Shown: in pieces, positions 49,730 through 59,210 of the stretch | Layout of the letters: each line of letters begins with the position of its first letter | Numbering within the stretch: the stretch's first letter is position 1 | From: Jeotgalibacillus aurantiacus | GTDB taxonomy: Bacteria > Bacillota > Bacilli > Bacillales > Jeotgalibacillaceae | Assembly: GCF_020595125.1 (NCBI RefSeq) | Contig: NZ_JACNMS010000001.1 | Location: forward strand, 248,001 to 312,000 | DNA: 64,000 bases | Direction of reading: 5' to 3' | Made by a program: the position numbers and the translations under genes | Notes under the pieces: model-generated | What the model was told of the DNA's origin: nothing | Databases searched by the model: none | Seen by the model: only the letters and a program-made list of their open reading frames with translations

Positions 49730-51252
49730 ACTTTTTCACCCCGCACGGAAGATAACTGATTGGTAAAGCGTTTAAATGCCTGCAATCCTTCCTCTGATTG
49801 CTTGAATACGCCTGCATGACTGAGCACGGTTGCAAAAATCTCACCGACACGCTGCTTTAATACGCCCTCAACATTTGATGTGTTTATCTGCTTTTCAGTT
49901 GCCAGTGCCTTCGCCCACGCTGCATGCTTCGCTGTGCGCTCATCTGTATCGATCGAATCAAGATTACCTGAAGCTAAATAACCGCCAAGTACGGCAAGCT
50001 CTTCCTTCAGTCTGCCTGGCAGAACGGCAAGTCCCATGACCTCAATGAGTCCGATATTTTCTTTTTTAATCGCATGAACCTCTTCGTGAGGATGGAACAA
50101 TCCTAGCGGATGCTCATCAGTTGTCCTGTTATTGCGCAGAACTAGATCCAGTTCAAACCGATCCCTATTCATCCGGGCAATCGGAGTAATTGTGTTATGT
50201 TTTTCTCCTGCTGACTCCGCCAGGACATCAGCTTCAGGATCCGAATATTGCTTCCATTGATTTAAAATAAACCCACCTGCTTCTGCAAGCTGCTTACGAT
50301 CTTTAGAACGTAAGCGAAGCACTGACATCGGCCACTTCACGATTTCGGCCTCAACCTCGTCAAAGCCGCTCAGCTCAAAGCTGTAGATTGATTCCGCTTT
50401 TGCCATCGGAAATGTATGCCGTCCCCCCTGGAAATGGTCGTGACTTAAAATAGAACCTCCAACGATTGGCAGATCTGCATTAGAGCCCACGAAGTAATGC
50501 GGGAACTGTTCAACGAAAGCAAGCAGTCTTTCAAACCCTTCCTTTGACACCTTCATCGGGCGGTGATCTTCGGAAAACACGATCGCATGCTCGTTGTAAT
50601 AAACGTATGGAGAGTATTGAAAAAACCATGGCTCCCCATTTAGATTCAGGTCAATAATCCGGTGATTATGCCGGGCAGGGTGATTGACTCTCCCTGCATA
50701 GCCCTCGTTTTCCTTGCACAATAAACAGAGCGGGTAGTTCACCGTTTTGGCATTTCGCTCTGCCGCAATCGTTTTCGGGTCCTTTTCAGGTTTTGAGAGA
50801 TTGATCGTGATTTCAAGCTGACCAAATTCAGTTTTGCTGTACCAGTGCTCATTTTTCGCAATTCGGTCCATCCGGATATAGTTACTGTCTTTAGAAAGCT
50901 GATAGAAATAATCCGTAGCCTGCCCGGGATGCTTCTGATAATGAGTGGAGAATGTCTGACGAACCTCAGACGGACGGGGCATCAGACAATCCATTAAGGC
51001 TGCATCAAGCTGATCTTCATCATTCAATGTTTCTAGACCAAGCTCCTCCTGCTGCTTTGCCAGGTCAATGATCTGTCGAAGAATTGGCACCGCAGAATCC
51101 AGTTTTTCATCAGGTGCTCCCGGTTGATCCGTGCTGTCTTTTTGGAGCACATTTAACATTCGGTTTCTCGTGTAATCTTTATCCTCAGGCTGAATGAGCG
51201 CTTTTTGAATCCCAAATTGCAGGAGACGCTCAATCTGAAGATCCATTGTCAT
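49726..51252 (-). CDS. galT: UDP-glucose-hexose-1-phosphate uridylyltransferase, GalT class II
   Basis: The 508-residue enzyme exchanges UMP between UDP-glucose and galactose-1-phosphate. It is of the long Firmicutes type, about 150 residues longer than E. coli GalT. The active-site region GGSILSHDHFQGG (His-x-His-x-Gln) lies near residue 285. Its ATG overlaps the galE stop and its stop overlaps the galM start, both as ATGA. Confidence 0.95.
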   Translation of the reverse strand: MTMDLQIERLLQFGIQKALIQPEDKDYTRNRMLNVLQKDSTDQPGAPDEKLDSAVPILRQIIDLAKQQEELGLETLNDEDQLDAALMDCLMPRPSEVRQTFSTHYQKHPGQATDYFYQLSKDSNYIRMDRIAKNEHWYSKTEFGQLEITINLSKPEKDPKTIAAERNAKTVNYPLCLLCKENEGYAGRVNHPARHNHRIIDLNLNGEPWFFQYSPYVYYNEHAIVFSEDHRPMKVSKEGFERLLAFVEQFPHYFVGSNADLPIVGGSILSHDHFQGGRHTFPMAKAESIYSFELSGFDEVEAEIVKWPMSVLRLRSKDRKQLAEAGGFILNQWKQYSDPEADVLAESAGEKHNTITPIARMNRDRFELDLVLRNNRTTDEHPLGLFHPHEEVHAIKKENIGLIEVMGLAVLPGRLKEELAVLGGYLASGNLDSIDTDERTAKHAAWAKALATEKQINTSNVEGVLKQRVGEIFATVLSHAGVFKQSEEGLQAFKRFTNQLSSVRGEKV

Positions 51253-52259
51253 GATGTATGTCCCCCTCTGCCCTGACCATATCCATCCGGATGCTTCTGA
51301 AACCAGTTCCAGGCGGTCTCGATGATTTTTTCCATATCCGTATAGACAGGCTTCCAGCCAAGTTCACGCTGTGCTTTTTCAGAAGAAGCAATCAATACTG
51401 CAGGATCCCCTGCGCGTCTTGCTTCCACTTTCGCAGGAATCGGATGTCCCGTTACAGCACGGGCTGCTTTAATGACTTCCTTCACACTGAATCCGCTGCC
51501 GTTTCCAAGATTATAGGTATTACTCTGTCCAGTCTGCGCGATCTTTTCAAGTGCCAGCAAATGAGCGTCCACCAAATCTGAAACGTGAATATAATCACGA
51601 ATACAAGTACCATCCTCTGTCTTGTAATCATCTCCAAATATCTTAATTTCATCACGCTTGCCAAGCGCCACCTGTAAAATAATCGGAATGAGATGCGTTT
51701 CGGGATTGTGGTCTTCACCCACGAACCCTTCATGATCCGCACCGGCCACATTGAAATAACGGAGTACCGCATATTTCAGTCCATATGCCTGGTCCGCCCA
51801 CTTCAGCATTTTTTCCACCGCAAGTTTGGATTCCCCGTAAGGATTTGTCGGCTCAGTCCGGTCTGTCTCCTTGATCGGCACAGATTCCGGTTCACCGTAG
51901 GCAGCCGCTGTTGAAGAAAAGACGATTTTTTTAACATTGTATTTATTCATCGCCGTCAGCAGGCTAAGTGTCCCGCCAACATTGTTATCAAAGTATTTAA
52001 ATGGGTTCTCCATGCTTTCTCCGACAAGTGAATTCGCCGCAAAATGGATTACCGCGTCAATATCATGAGTTGTAAAAACGTGATCCAGAAACGCAGCATC
52101 TTTCAGGTCACCCTGGTAAAAAGGAACACCGTTTTGAAGTGATCTCTGATGACCGGTCTGCAGGCTGTCCACCACAACCACTTCTTTATTTAAACGCTGT
52201 AAGGCTAAAACAGCATGACTTCCGATATAACCGGCACCGCCCGTTACTAAAATCGCCAA
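51249..52259 (-). CDS. galE: UDP-glucose 4-epimerase
   Basis: The 336-residue short-chain dehydrogenase-type enzyme interconverts UDP-galactose and UDP-glucose. It shows the NAD-binding GGAGYIGSHAV (about 7-17), the catalytic Ser/Tyr/Lys in FSSTAAAYG and NPYGESK, and the RYFNVAGA motif. The start is TTG at 52259 with GGAG 8 bases upstream. It is the first gene of galE-galT-galM. Confidence 0.96.
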   Translation of the reverse strand: MAILVTGGAGYIGSHAVLALQRLNKEVVVVDSLQTGHQRSLQNGVPFYQGDLKDAAFLDHVFTTHDIDAVIHFAANSLVGESMENPFKYFDNNVGGTLSLLTAMNKYNVKKIVFSSTAAAYGEPESVPIKETDRTEPTNPYGESKLAVEKMLKWADQAYGLKYAVLRYFNVAGADHEGFVGEDHNPETHLIPIILQVALGKRDEIKIFGDDYKTEDGTCIRDYIHVSDLVDAHLLALEKIAQTGQSNTYNLGNGSGFSVKEVIKAARAVTGHPIPAKVEARRAGDPAVLIASSEKAQRELGWKPVYTDMEKIIETAWNWFQKHPDGYGQGRGGHTS

Positions 52260-52285
52260 TACAAACACTCCTTTTCACTAGATAT

Positions 52286-52295
52286 TTTACTAAAA
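52286..52295 (-). promoter_or_regulatory. Operator-like word upstream of galE
   Basis: TTTACTAAAA on the plus strand is the reverse complement of the TTTTAGTAAA word found three times at the binding-protein promoter. It is followed by the partly matching TTTACTACTT. A -35/-10 pair for galE is not clear. Confidence 0.5.
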
Positions 52296-52330
52296 GTTTA
52301 CTACTTAATTTCGTAAAAATCCACCCTGTT

Positions 52331-52346
52331 TTGAAAACGCTTTAAT
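52331..52346. promoter_or_regulatory. cre-like site between galE and the GNAT gene
   Basis: The 16 bases TTGAAAACGCTTTAAT match the CcpA consensus with one mismatch in either direction. It lies upstream of galE and covers the -35 of the divergent acetyltransferase gene. Confidence 0.55.
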
Positions 52347-52360
52347 TTTGTGGTTATACT
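52331..52360 (+). promoter_or_regulatory. Promoter of the GNAT gene
   Basis: TTGAAA (52331-52336) and TATACT (52355-52360) are 18 bp apart, 41 bp upstream of the ATG. Confidence 0.6.
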
Positions 52361-52401
52361 TAGTTATCATACCACGAGTGCCTGAGTCGAAAGGAGCCGT
52401 T

Positions 52402-52857
52402 ATGGCGAAATACTCACTTAACATCATTCCCTATCATCCATCCCATGCCAGTGAAACCGTTCAGATGTGGCGAGACAGCAAAGAAAGAGCGATTCATCAG
52501 GGGGAACGCCACTCATTTGAGGATCAGATTCATTTTTTGAATCATATCTTGTCCAGGGATTACACAGTAGAGCTTGCTATATTAAACAATCAGGTTGCAG
52601 GCATAATTGCTTACAATAAAAATGAAATCAGCCAGCTTTATATTCATCAGGATCATCAGGGAAAAGGGATTGGGGAGAAGCTTCTGAACCGTGCTAAAAA
52701 CAATTCCTCCGGTGAACTTTCACTTTATACATTTGAAATAAATACCAAGGCGCAGGAATTTTATCATAAACATGGTTTTGAGGTCATCGAGAGAAGTTCT
52801 GACAATGAAGAAAACCTTCCTGATTTATTATTAAAATGGCAGAGAGAAACCGGCTGA
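52402..52857 (+). CDS. GNAT-family N-acetyltransferase
   Basis: The 151-residue protein has the GNAT fold, with the acetyl-CoA loop DHQGKGIGEKLL (about 92-103) and the later YHKHGFEVIER segment (about 126-136). Substrate is unknown. The ATG at 52402 has AAAGGAG 5 bases upstream. It may correspond to ywlB, the acetyltransferase gene of this region in B. subtilis, though its strand and position differ. Confidence 0.85.
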   Translation: MAKYSLNIIPYHPSHASETVQMWRDSKERAIHQGERHSFEDQIHFLNHILSRDYTVELAILNNQVAGIIAYNKNEISQLYIHQDHQGKGIGEKLLNRAKNNSSGELSLYTFEINTKAQEFYHKHGFEVIERSSDNEENLPDLLLKWQRETG

Positions 52858-52876
52858 TCCATGACCAGCCGGTTTC
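52846..52876. terminator. Hairpin shared by two convergent genes
   Basis: GAAACCGGCTG / CAGCCGGTTTC is a perfect 11-bp stem. It contains the GNAT stop codon and touches the mntP stop. T tracts are short, so efficiency is uncertain. Confidence 0.65.
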
Positions 52877-53397
52877 TAGCCTTGTACCATTCTCATGGCA
52901 AGACCAATTAATATACTCCCTCCAATCACTTCACTAAATCTTCCTGCCGTAAGTGTTACAACCTGACCAAGAGCAAGTCCTATCCGGGTCAAAAGAAAGG
53001 CTGCAATGCCAAACGGAAGGACAGCTGTCCAATCCTGAATATTGGTCAAGCCAAGCGTAATGCCAACAGAAAGGCTGTCCAGGCTGACTGCAAATGAAAA
53101 CGCGACCCAATTTATTATGGACATAGGCGGGACTTCTTCCGACCGCTTTTTAAATCCTGCAAAAATCATCTGAAATCCAATTAAAGTCATCAGAACCACA
53201 CCAATCCAATTAACAGCCTCCAATAGGTGACTGCCGATCAGCATACCGCTTAGTGGCAGGATAATATGTAACAACCCCGTCAACACACTGACCCCCCATT
53301 TCACAAACGGCGAGAGCTTTCGAGAACCGACAGCGATCCCTGCTGAGAAAGCATCCATTCCGAGAGCCAGGGCAAGTAAAATCGTAAATTCCAACAA
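52876..53397 (-). CDS. mntP: Manganese efflux pump MntP (YwlD)
   Basis: The 173-residue protein has six hydrophobic helices and the two repeated acidic motifs of the family: ALGMDAFSAG (about 11-20) and VSLDSLSVG (about 104-112). The Asp residues bind Mn2+ in transport out of the cell. The start is a TTG at 53397 with GGGGG upstream. In B. subtilis it follows ywlE directly; here the galactoside island lies between. Confidence 0.92.
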   Translation of the reverse strand: MLEFTILLALALGMDAFSAGIAVGSRKLSPFVKWGVSVLTGLLHIILPLSGMLIGSHLLEAVNWIGVVLMTLIGFQMIFAGFKKRSEEVPPMSIINWVAFSFAVSLDSLSVGITLGLTNIQDWTAVLPFGIAAFLLTRIGLALGQVVTLTAGRFSEVIGGSILIGLAMRMVQG

Positions 53398-53484
53398 GAG
53401 ACCCCCTCTGATTATGTCATCTTAGTTTATGTAAAACAGAGCAGGTGTATGTTCAGTTTGTGAAGAGACTTGGGCCATCGTGTG

Positions 53485-53595
53485 AGGTTCGCGGGATTTT
53501 TGTATAGGTTCGAAGAATTTGCATAAAGGTTCAAAAGATTTTAGAAGACCTTCGAAAAGTTCTATCCTTTTTTCGGAACATTTCATATCAATATC
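53485..53595. repeat. 21-bp-periodic tract, locus 6 (word AGGTTC)
   Basis: Units begin at 53485, 53506, 53527, 53548, 53569 and 53590, all exactly 21 bp apart, with AGGTTC in the first three and ACCTTC, TTTTTC and ATATCG in the later ones. It lies between mntP and the tsaC terminator. Confidence 0.75.
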
Positions 53596-53633
53596 GTAAA
53601 GTAGGGACTATTAGCTTATCTTTTAATGACGCC

Positions 53634-53672
53634 ACACTAAAACCCGGAAAGCACTTCACCTTCCGGGTTTCT
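53634..53672 (-). terminator. Terminator of tsaC
   Basis: AAACCCGGAA / TTCCGGGTTT stem with a T-rich end on the minus strand, 17 bases after the stop. Confidence 0.8.
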
Positions 53673-53688
53673 TCATAGGAATTCTTTT

Positions 53689-54723
53689 TTAATCCAGCCA
53701 TTTCTGCCCGGCTGCTTTTTCAAGACGGTTCATAATGGCTTGAGCGATCCCCTGAGGAGGGTACGTTTCAGCTAAAATCACGTCTGCGTCTGTATCATCA
53801 AATGAGCGGATGCCGCCGTAAAGCTGTCTGGCCACCTCATCCAGTTGATGCCTCGAGCCACAAATACGCACAAAATCGGCCGAGAGATCCTCAGCCGTTT
53901 CACGTGTGACGAGTACACCAACTTTTTTCCCTTCATCCCGAAGTATGTTGATCTGCTTTTGCATGGAGGTCGAGTCTCTGACAAGAAACATCGGGGCAGT
54001 TGGGGCATAATGCGTATATTTCATACCCGGCGAGCGTGGCGAATCCTCTTTTTTCAAAGATGGGTCCAGATCCACTTTACCAATACATTGCTCGATTTCT
54101 TCTTTTGATACACCGCCTGGACGGAGAATCATCGGTGGTGTCACTGTACAATCTATCACAGTGGATTCCAGTCCGACACCGGTTTCGCCACCATCCACGA
54201 TCCCTGCAACCTTTCCGGTCAAGTCTCTGGCAACATGGTCTGCTGTCGTCGGACTCGGCTTTCCACTCGTATTGGCACTTGGCGCAGCAAGCGGCTTCCC
54301 GGCTAAACGGATTAGGTTAAGCGCAACCGGATGATTAGGCATTCGAATGCCGACAGAGTTAAGGTCAGCGGTCACCAGACTGGAAAACACGCCTTCTTTT
54401 TTTCTAAAAATGATCGTTAAAGGCCCAGGCCAGAAAGCTTTCATCAGCTTCCGCTCCACATCTGTAATTTCAGCAACCAGACGATCCAGCTCGCCCACAG
54501 ACGATACGTGCACAATCAGCGGATTATCTGATGGACGACCCTTTGCTTCAAAAATTCCCTTTACAGCTGCATCACTTGTTGCATCTGCTCCAAGTCCGTA
54601 AACGGTTTCAGTCGGAAAGGCAACGACATGGCCACGCTGTAAAAAATGAGCCGCTTCTTGAATCTGTGGATAACTTATTTTTTCATCCACACCACTATCC
54701 ACAGTCCATCGTTTTGTCTCCAT
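53689..54723 (-). CDS. tsaC: Threonylcarbamoyl-AMP synthase (YwlC, Sua5 type)
   Basis: The 344-residue enzyme makes threonylcarbamoyl-AMP for the t6A37 modification of tRNAs. It has the YrdC domain (about 15-200; FPTETVYGLGADA and the KGRPSDNPL segment) and a C-terminal Sua5 domain (about 230-340), so it is the two-domain Sua5 form. The ATG at 54723 has GAGAGGTG upstream. A DnaA-box cluster lies between it and spoIIR. Confidence 0.95.
   Translation of the reverse strand: METKRWTVDSGVDEKISYPQIQEAAHFLQRGHVVAFPTETVYGLGADATSDAAVKGIFEAKGRPSDNPLIVHVSSVGELDRLVAEITDVERKLMKAFWPGPLTIIFRKKEGVFSSLVTADLNSVGIRMPNHPVALNLIRLAGKPLAAPSANTSGKPSPTTADHVARDLTGKVAGIVDGGETGVGLESTVIDCTVTPPMILRPGGVSKEEIEQCIGKVDLDPSLKKEDSPRSPGMKYTHYAPTAPMFLVRDSTSMQKQINILRDEGKKVGVLVTRETAEDLSADFVRICGSRHQLDEVARQLYGGIRSFDDTDADVILAETYPPQGIAQAIMNRLEKAAGQKWLD
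54665..54673 (-). promoter_or_regulatory. DnaA box inside the tsaC 5' end
   Basis: TGTGGATAA is a perfect reverse-orientation DnaA box (TTATCCACA), about 170 bp from the main cluster. Confidence 0.55.
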
Positions 54724-54844
54724 GCGAATCACCTCTCATATTAATATTTCTTTATGATTCTATTTTTTTCGACATATTGATTTATCAACATTCTAATCTC
54801 ATTATTAGTATATTATATTGAATTTAAATAATAGATAACATTTT

Positions 54845-54913
54845 TTATCCACAAATTGTGCATAACTTTTACTGATTTGTGCACAAGTATGTGAATAAAT
54901 CCAGTTATCCACT
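54845..54913. promoter_or_regulatory. DnaA-box cluster between tsaC (ywlC) and spoIIR
   Basis: Perfect TTATNCACA boxes lie at 54845-54853 (forward), 54857-54865 (reverse) and 54890-54898 (reverse), with one-mismatch boxes near 54877 and at 54905-54913. Four to five boxes in 69 bp is far more than chance would give. The B. subtilis ywlC locus carries one of the known DnaA-box clusters outside oriC, so this is probably the conserved equivalent, which would titrate DnaA and restrain initiation. Confidence 0.8.
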
Positions 54914-55478
54914 ACTTTTCAGTTAAGCGGTTCCATGTCCCGGACACCCAATTGAGGATAAATGATTCCACCTTAATATCTTTATTCGACAGACTTTTTT
55001 CTGGGGATAAGTCCGATTCACACGCACTCTCTTCCTCCGATTTCTTTTCATCCACAAGCAGGATTTGTCCGCACAGATCAGGAAACAGCGCACACCACCA
55101 GTTCGCACCTTCAGCCTCACCAATTTTCACGACCAGCGTCTGAAACGTCTGACCATCCGGGAAAGTGTGCGGCTCAAACGAAACTTCCAATTCATCCGTT
55201 CCACCTATTTCATATAATGCATCCCGGTACTCCTCCTCAAGAACATTGACTTCCTTCTGGAGGAATTCGGTCATCCCTATTTTAGTAAGCTTCTGATTTC
55301 CAAATCGCCGCTTTAAATCAGCTGTCACCTCGTAAAAAAGGGCCTGCTTGACTTCCTGATCATATATGGAGTCGCTATGTCCAATCACACGAAGACGTAC
55401 ATCTTCTTCGGAAGCATGTGCCTTAATCACGACTGTAAAAGATAAAATGATTACAAGAATAATGGTTTTATAAAGCAT
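54912..55478 (-). CDS. spoIIR: Stage II sporulation protein R
   Basis: The 188-residue secreted protein has a signal peptide (about 1-22, cleavage after AHA) and the SpoIIR core: VRLRVIGHSDS near the N-terminus and GEAEGANWWCALFPDLC near residues 120-136. It is made in the forespore under SigF and triggers SpoIIGA to process pro-SigE in the mother cell. GGAGG precedes the ATG and directly follows a 7-bp inverted repeat. The C-terminal tail after residue 140 is variable. Confidence 0.94.
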   Translation of the reverse strand: MLYKTIILVIILSFTVVIKAHASEEDVRLRVIGHSDSIYDQEVKQALFYEVTADLKRRFGNQKLTKIGMTEFLQKEVNVLEEEYRDALYEIGGTDELEVSFEPHTFPDGQTFQTLVVKIGEAEGANWWCALFPDLCGQILLVDEKKSEEESACESDLSPEKSLSNKDIKVESFILNWVSGTWNRLTEK

Positions 55479-55489
55479 GTTGATTCCTC

Positions 55490-55514
55490 CACAATGTTTG
55501 TTAACAGCATTGTG
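55490..55514 (-). other. Inverted repeat before the spoIIR ribosome binding site
   Basis: CACAATG and CATTGTG (7-bp arms, 11-base loop) end where GGAGG starts on the transcript. It might modulate translation or be a protein site. Confidence 0.4.
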
Positions 55515-55531
55515 GACGAATTTTTCATGTT

Positions 55532-56395
55532 TTAAACGTGAAGCTCACAAAAAACCATTCTATCTTTTCCATTTATATCAAAAATCACTTCCGTTTTCCC
55601 CTGTGGAAAAGCGTTTCGAAGCATGTCAGCTACGATTTCCCCCTGGCCTGCGCCTACCTCAAATCCGATCAGGCCAGGCACGTTCATTAATCCCGGCAGC
55701 TGTTCACACATTTTACGGTACAGGACCAGACCATTTTCATCCGCAAATAACGCTTGATGAGGTTCGTGATCCGTTACGACATCTGACATCGTCTTCAGGT
55801 CATCATAGGGGATGTAAGGAGGGTTTGATAAAAGAATATCTATTTTAAGATCTTTAACCGGCTCTAACAAGTCTCCCTGCAAAAACGCTACATCTGCTCC
55901 TAATCTGTCTGCATTTCGTTTTGCTGTCTTCAGCGCCGCTTGTGAAAGGTCCGTTGCCGTCACCTTCCATGATGGACGTTCAAGCTTTAATGTCGTTGCG
56001 ATCGCACTGCTGCCTGTGCCGATATCCACAGCCACAAGAGACTGATCATTTTCAAAAAGACGATCAGCTTTGTTCAGCGCATGGTAAATCAGTTCTTCGG
56101 TCTCAGGCCTCGGAATGAGCACATCCCCGTTGACCTCAAAGGAACGCCCGTAAAATTCCTCGTAGCCGATAATATGCTGAACAGGGATCCCATTTTTATG
56201 ATCCTCAACCGCCTGCTGAAATTTTTTGAACGTTTCATCCGGGAGTTCTTCCCGCATTTCCGCAAAAAAAGCGGAACGGCTCAGACGTGTGACATGTCTG
56301 AGCAGCAATTCCGCCGCGTGCCCCTCACGATCATGCTCCTCTAAATAAGAAGAAGCCCATTGAAGGGCCTCATACAGTTTATAGCGAGTCGCCAT
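55532..56395 (-). CDS. prmC: Peptide chain release factor glutamine methyltransferase
   Basis: The 287-residue SAM-dependent enzyme methylates the Gln of the GGQ motif of release factors. It shows [11 protein letters not shown] (SAM motif I, about 121-131) and the hallmark [10 protein letters not shown] (about 186-195). It starts 17 bases inside the end of prfA, its substrate gene, with GGAG 10 bases before the ATG. Confidence 0.95.
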   Translation of the reverse strand: MATRYKLYEALQWASSYLEEHDREGHAAELLLRHVTRLSRSAFFAEMREELPDETFKKFQQAVEDHKNGIPVQHIIGYEEFYGRSFEVNGDVLIPRPETEELIYHALNKADRLFENDQSLVAVDIGTGSSAIATTLKLERPSWKVTATDLSQAALKTAKRNADRLGADVAFLQGDLLEPVKDLKIDILLSNPPYIPYDDLKTMSDVVTDHEPHQALFADENGLVLYRKMCEQLPGLMNVPGLIGFEVGAGQGEIVADMLRNAFPQGKTEVIFDINGKDRMVFCELHV

Positions 56396-57461
56396 TATTC
56401 ATAGACTCCATTTTAGCGGATTGCTCTTCCATAATGAGCGCATTAATGACTTCATCCATTTTACCCTGCAAAATCTGATCGAGCTTCTGGATCGTCAGGC
56501 CGATTCGGTGATCCGTCACCCGGTTTTGAGGAAAGTTATACGTACGGATACGTTCAGAACGATCTCCCGTTCCTACCGCAGATTTACGCACTGCATCATA
56601 TTCTGCCTGCGCTTCCTGCTGGAACTTGTCATAAATACGGGCACGCAGAATTTTCATCGCTTTTTCTTTATTTTTAATCTGCGATTTTTCATCCTGCATG
56701 GAAACCGTAACCCCTGTCGGTAAATGCGTCAGACGAACAGCAGACATCGTTGTATTAACCGACTGTCCACCCGGTCCACTCGACGCAAACGTATCAACGC
56801 GGATATCTTTCTCGTTAATATCCACTTCCACTTCTTCCACCTCAGGAAGACACGCAACCGTTGCCGTGGACGTGTGAATACGTCCTCCTGATTCTGTCTC
56901 AGGAACACGCTGAACGCGGTGCGCGCCATTTTCATATTTCATCTTGGAGTAAGCACCCGTTCCGTTGATCATAAACGTAATTTCTTTATAACCGCCAACA
57001 CCTGTCGTGCTCGCATCCATCACTTCAATTTTCCAGCCTTGAGATTCTGCATAACGGCTGTACATACGGTAAAGGTCACCAGCAAACAGCGCCGCTTCAT
57101 CTCCACCAGCAGCACCGCGAACTTCCATGATAACGTTTTTATCATCATTTGGATCCTTAGGCAGTAACAGAATGCGCAGTCGCTCTTCAAGCTCTTCAAG
57201 CTCAGCAGAAAGCTCATTTACTTCCTCTTTCACCATGTCGCGCATGTCAGAATCAAGCTTTTCATTGAGCATTTCCTTGGCATCTTTATGCTGCTCAGAC
57301 ACCTCTTTATAACGGCGGTACGCTTCAACCGTTGGCGTCAGATCAGACTGCTCCTTAGAATACTCACGCAGCTTTTTTGTATCATTGACGATCTCAGGAT
57401 CACTTAGTAATTCATTTAATTTATCATAACGGTCTTCTACCGCTTGTAAACGATCAAACAT
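56379..57461 (-). CDS. prfA: Peptide chain release factor 1
   Basis: The 360-residue release factor recognises UAA and UAG. The catalytic GGQ lies in [12 protein letters not shown] (about 229-240). The order N-terminal coiled-coil domain, codon-recognition domain and C-terminal helix is complete. AGAGGTG precedes the ATG. Confidence 0.97.
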   Translation of the reverse strand: MFDRLQAVEDRYDKLNELLSDPEIVNDTKKLREYSKEQSDLTPTVEAYRRYKEVSEQHKDAKEMLNEKLDSDMRDMVKEEVNELSAELEELEERLRILLLPKDPNDDKNVIMEVRGAAGGDEAALFAGDLYRMYSRYAESQGWKIEVMDASTTGVGGYKEITFMINGTGAYSKMKYENGAHRVQRVPETESGGRIHTSTATVACLPEVEEVEVDINEKDIRVDTFASSGPGGQSVNTTMSAVRLTHLPTGVTVSMQDEKSQIKNKEKAMKILRARIYDKFQQEAQAEYDAVRKSAVGTGDRSERIRTYNFPQNRVTDHRIGLTIQKLDQILQGKMDEVINALIMEEQSAKMESMNNGDSL

Positions 57462-57532
57462 GATTCTTCACCTCTTTAGATAGTATATCCGATGGATGGC
57501 GGTTGGACAATTATTTCCTAGGATGCGTTTTC

Positions 57533-57570
57533 CTTAAAAAACGGGCGGGACATGAGGTTGTCCCACCCGT
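57533..57570 (-). terminator. Terminator upstream of prfA
   Basis: Minus strand ACGGG-GGGACA / TGTCCC-CCCGT stem followed by TTTTTT. It would stop transcripts coming from tdk after they have passed palindromic element copy 5. Confidence 0.8.
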
Positions 57571-57594
57571 TTAGGTTGAAATTTTCTAAAAACC

Positions 57595-57707
57595 GTGCCG
57601 GGACATTCCTACGCTTTCCGTGGCCGGGCGGTGAACCCGCCTGCGCTTCGCACAGTCGGTTTCACCTGTCCCTTTCCGCCACAGGAGTCTTCGGAATGTC
57701 CCGGCAC
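57595..57707 (+). repeat. Dispersed palindromic element, copy 5
   Basis: Perfect 15-bp arms GTGCCGGGACATTCC / GGAATGTCCCGGCAC flank the common core, with an inner CTGCGCTTCGCACAG hairpin. Outside the arms are AAAAACC and TTTG. Confidence 0.85.
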
Positions 57708-57819
57708 TTTGTGGTACTTTCCCGCCTATTGAAATGATAAAAAGGGTAATGATGTTAACTAAGAACACTCTCTTTTGAAGCTACAAAAGAAGAGAGCTTT
57801 TAGCCTTCTTTACCGTTTA

Positions 57820-58416
57820 TCACTCTTCACCAACCGTTACACCAGTTGGTACTTCGTGGTGGTGGCGGCAGCGTGGTTCGTAGGCTTCGGATGCGCCGAC
57901 TAAAATGATCGGGTCATCATAGCCTGCCGGGCGGCCTTCGATCAGGCGCTGTGTTCGGCTTGCCGGTGAACCGCATACTGCACAAACAGCCTGAAGCTTC
58001 GTGACCTGTTCCGCCAAAGCCATCAGATGAGGCATCGGACCAAACGGCTCACCTCTGAAATCCTGATCAAGTCCCGCTGTTACGACACGGAATCCTTTAT
58101 CTGCAAGGGTTGTAACCACTTCGATAATGCCTTCATCAAAAAACTGCACTTCATCAATGGCAATTAAATCTGCTTCCTCTGTGACCTGGTCAAGGATTTC
58201 ACTTGAGTGTTCAACCGGCAGTGCAATAACGGATGCCCCGTTGTGGGAAACAATTGCTTCTTCACTGTAACGGTCATCGAGTTTCGGTTTAAATACAAGA
58301 ATATGCTGACGGGCAAATTGCGCTCGTCTGACTCTCCGGATTAACTCTTCTGATTTTCCGGAAAACATACTTCCGCAAATCACTTCCACCCATCCCGTCT
58401 GTTTCATTACATACAC
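57820..58416 (-). CDS. tdk: Thymidine kinase
   Basis: The 198-residue type II thymidine kinase has the P-loop [14 protein letters not shown] (about 15-28), the IDEVQFFD Walker B motif (about 88-95) and a zinc site of CAVCG plus a later Cys-His pair in CRHHHEVP. It salvages thymidine to dTMP. The start is GTG at 58416 (MYVMKQTGW matches the family start), with GGAG 11 bases upstream. Confidence 0.96.
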   Translation of the reverse strand: MYVMKQTGWVEVICGSMFSGKSEELIRRVRRAQFARQHILVFKPKLDDRYSEEAIVSHNGASVIALPVEHSSEILDQVTEEADLIAIDEVQFFDEGIIEVVTTLADKGFRVVTAGLDQDFRGEPFGPMPHLMALAEQVTKLQAVCAVCGSPASRTQRLIEGRPAGYDDPIILVGASEAYEPRCRHHHEVPTGVTVGEE

Positions 58417-58735
58417 GTTCCATTCAGCTCCTTCGATTCGTTTCGACCGCTTCTTTTATGTACCTGATACATAAATTAAGAGAAATTTTACTGATTTAGG
58501 GGATGCTGATTTTTTTCAGCGTTTTACGATAAAAAAGAAAAGAATGCCCCGCTTTGTGCTGCGGATCATCCTGCAGACTTGTGTATATCCAGCTGTTTTT
58601 CGATTAAACAGCATTGAAGTTCAGTGTCATATATCGCTTAAAGACATGACTTTAGTTTATGAAAAAAAACGTTCCAATTCAAGAGCGTTTCGACTGATTT
58701 CGATGTACTATTCCCTCTGACGCCTGATTTTAACC

Positions 58736-58773
58736 GTAAAAAAACAGGCAAGAAAAATTTTCTCGCCTGTTTT
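58736..58773 (-). terminator. Terminator of rpmE
   Basis: AAACAGGC-AGAAAA / TTTTCT-GCCTGTTT stem with a seven-base T run on the minus strand. The 58.44-58.73 kb gap beyond it holds nothing I can identify. Confidence 0.85.
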
Positions 58774-58791
58774 GATTTACGATTAAACGAC

Positions 58792-58992
58792 TTACTTAAG
58801 GCCGTATTTCTTGTTGAAGCGATCAACACGACCGTCCGCAGCAGCGAACTTCTGACGTCCTGTGTAGAATGGGTGACACTCAGAGCAAACCTCTACGCGA
58901 ATGTCTTCCTTTACAGAACCTGTTTCAAATTCATTACCGCAAGTACAAGTAACCTTTGCGACTTTGTAATTTGGATGAATTTCAGCTTTCAT
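58792..58992 (-). CDS. rpmE: Ribosomal protein L31 (zinc-binding form)
   Basis: The 66-residue protein begins MKAEIHPNY and has the four-Cys zinc motif (CTCGNEF and [11 protein letters not shown]), so it is the C+ form used when zinc is plentiful. The ATG at 58992 follows AAGGAG by 9 bases; the frame continues open upstream without homology. Confidence 0.95.
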   Translation of the reverse strand: MKAEIHPNYKVAKVTCTCGNEFETGSVKEDIRVEVCSECHPFYTGRQKFAAADGRVDRFNKKYGLK

Positions 58993-59210
58993 CTCTGTCA
59001 TCTCCTTCCGCCCTGAACCATCTGGAACAGAGTAAGTATTTACTATACTAGCATGCCGCCAGTGATCTTTCAAGCACACTGCTTACATTATAACAGTGAT
59101 GATTTGAGGTGACAATATGATTTTGAAAAAGAATCAGGTATGTTGGTGAACAGTCGAGCTGGCGGTAGTGAGATCTCGGGGAGCGGCGGGGATGGGACTT
59201 ATTCCACTAA

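Noticed and set aside
58417-58735. Leader RNA or small gene upstream of tdk
   Set aside because: Only a weak GCTGA/TCAGC hairpin and AT-rich sequence were seen; nothing that supports a named element.
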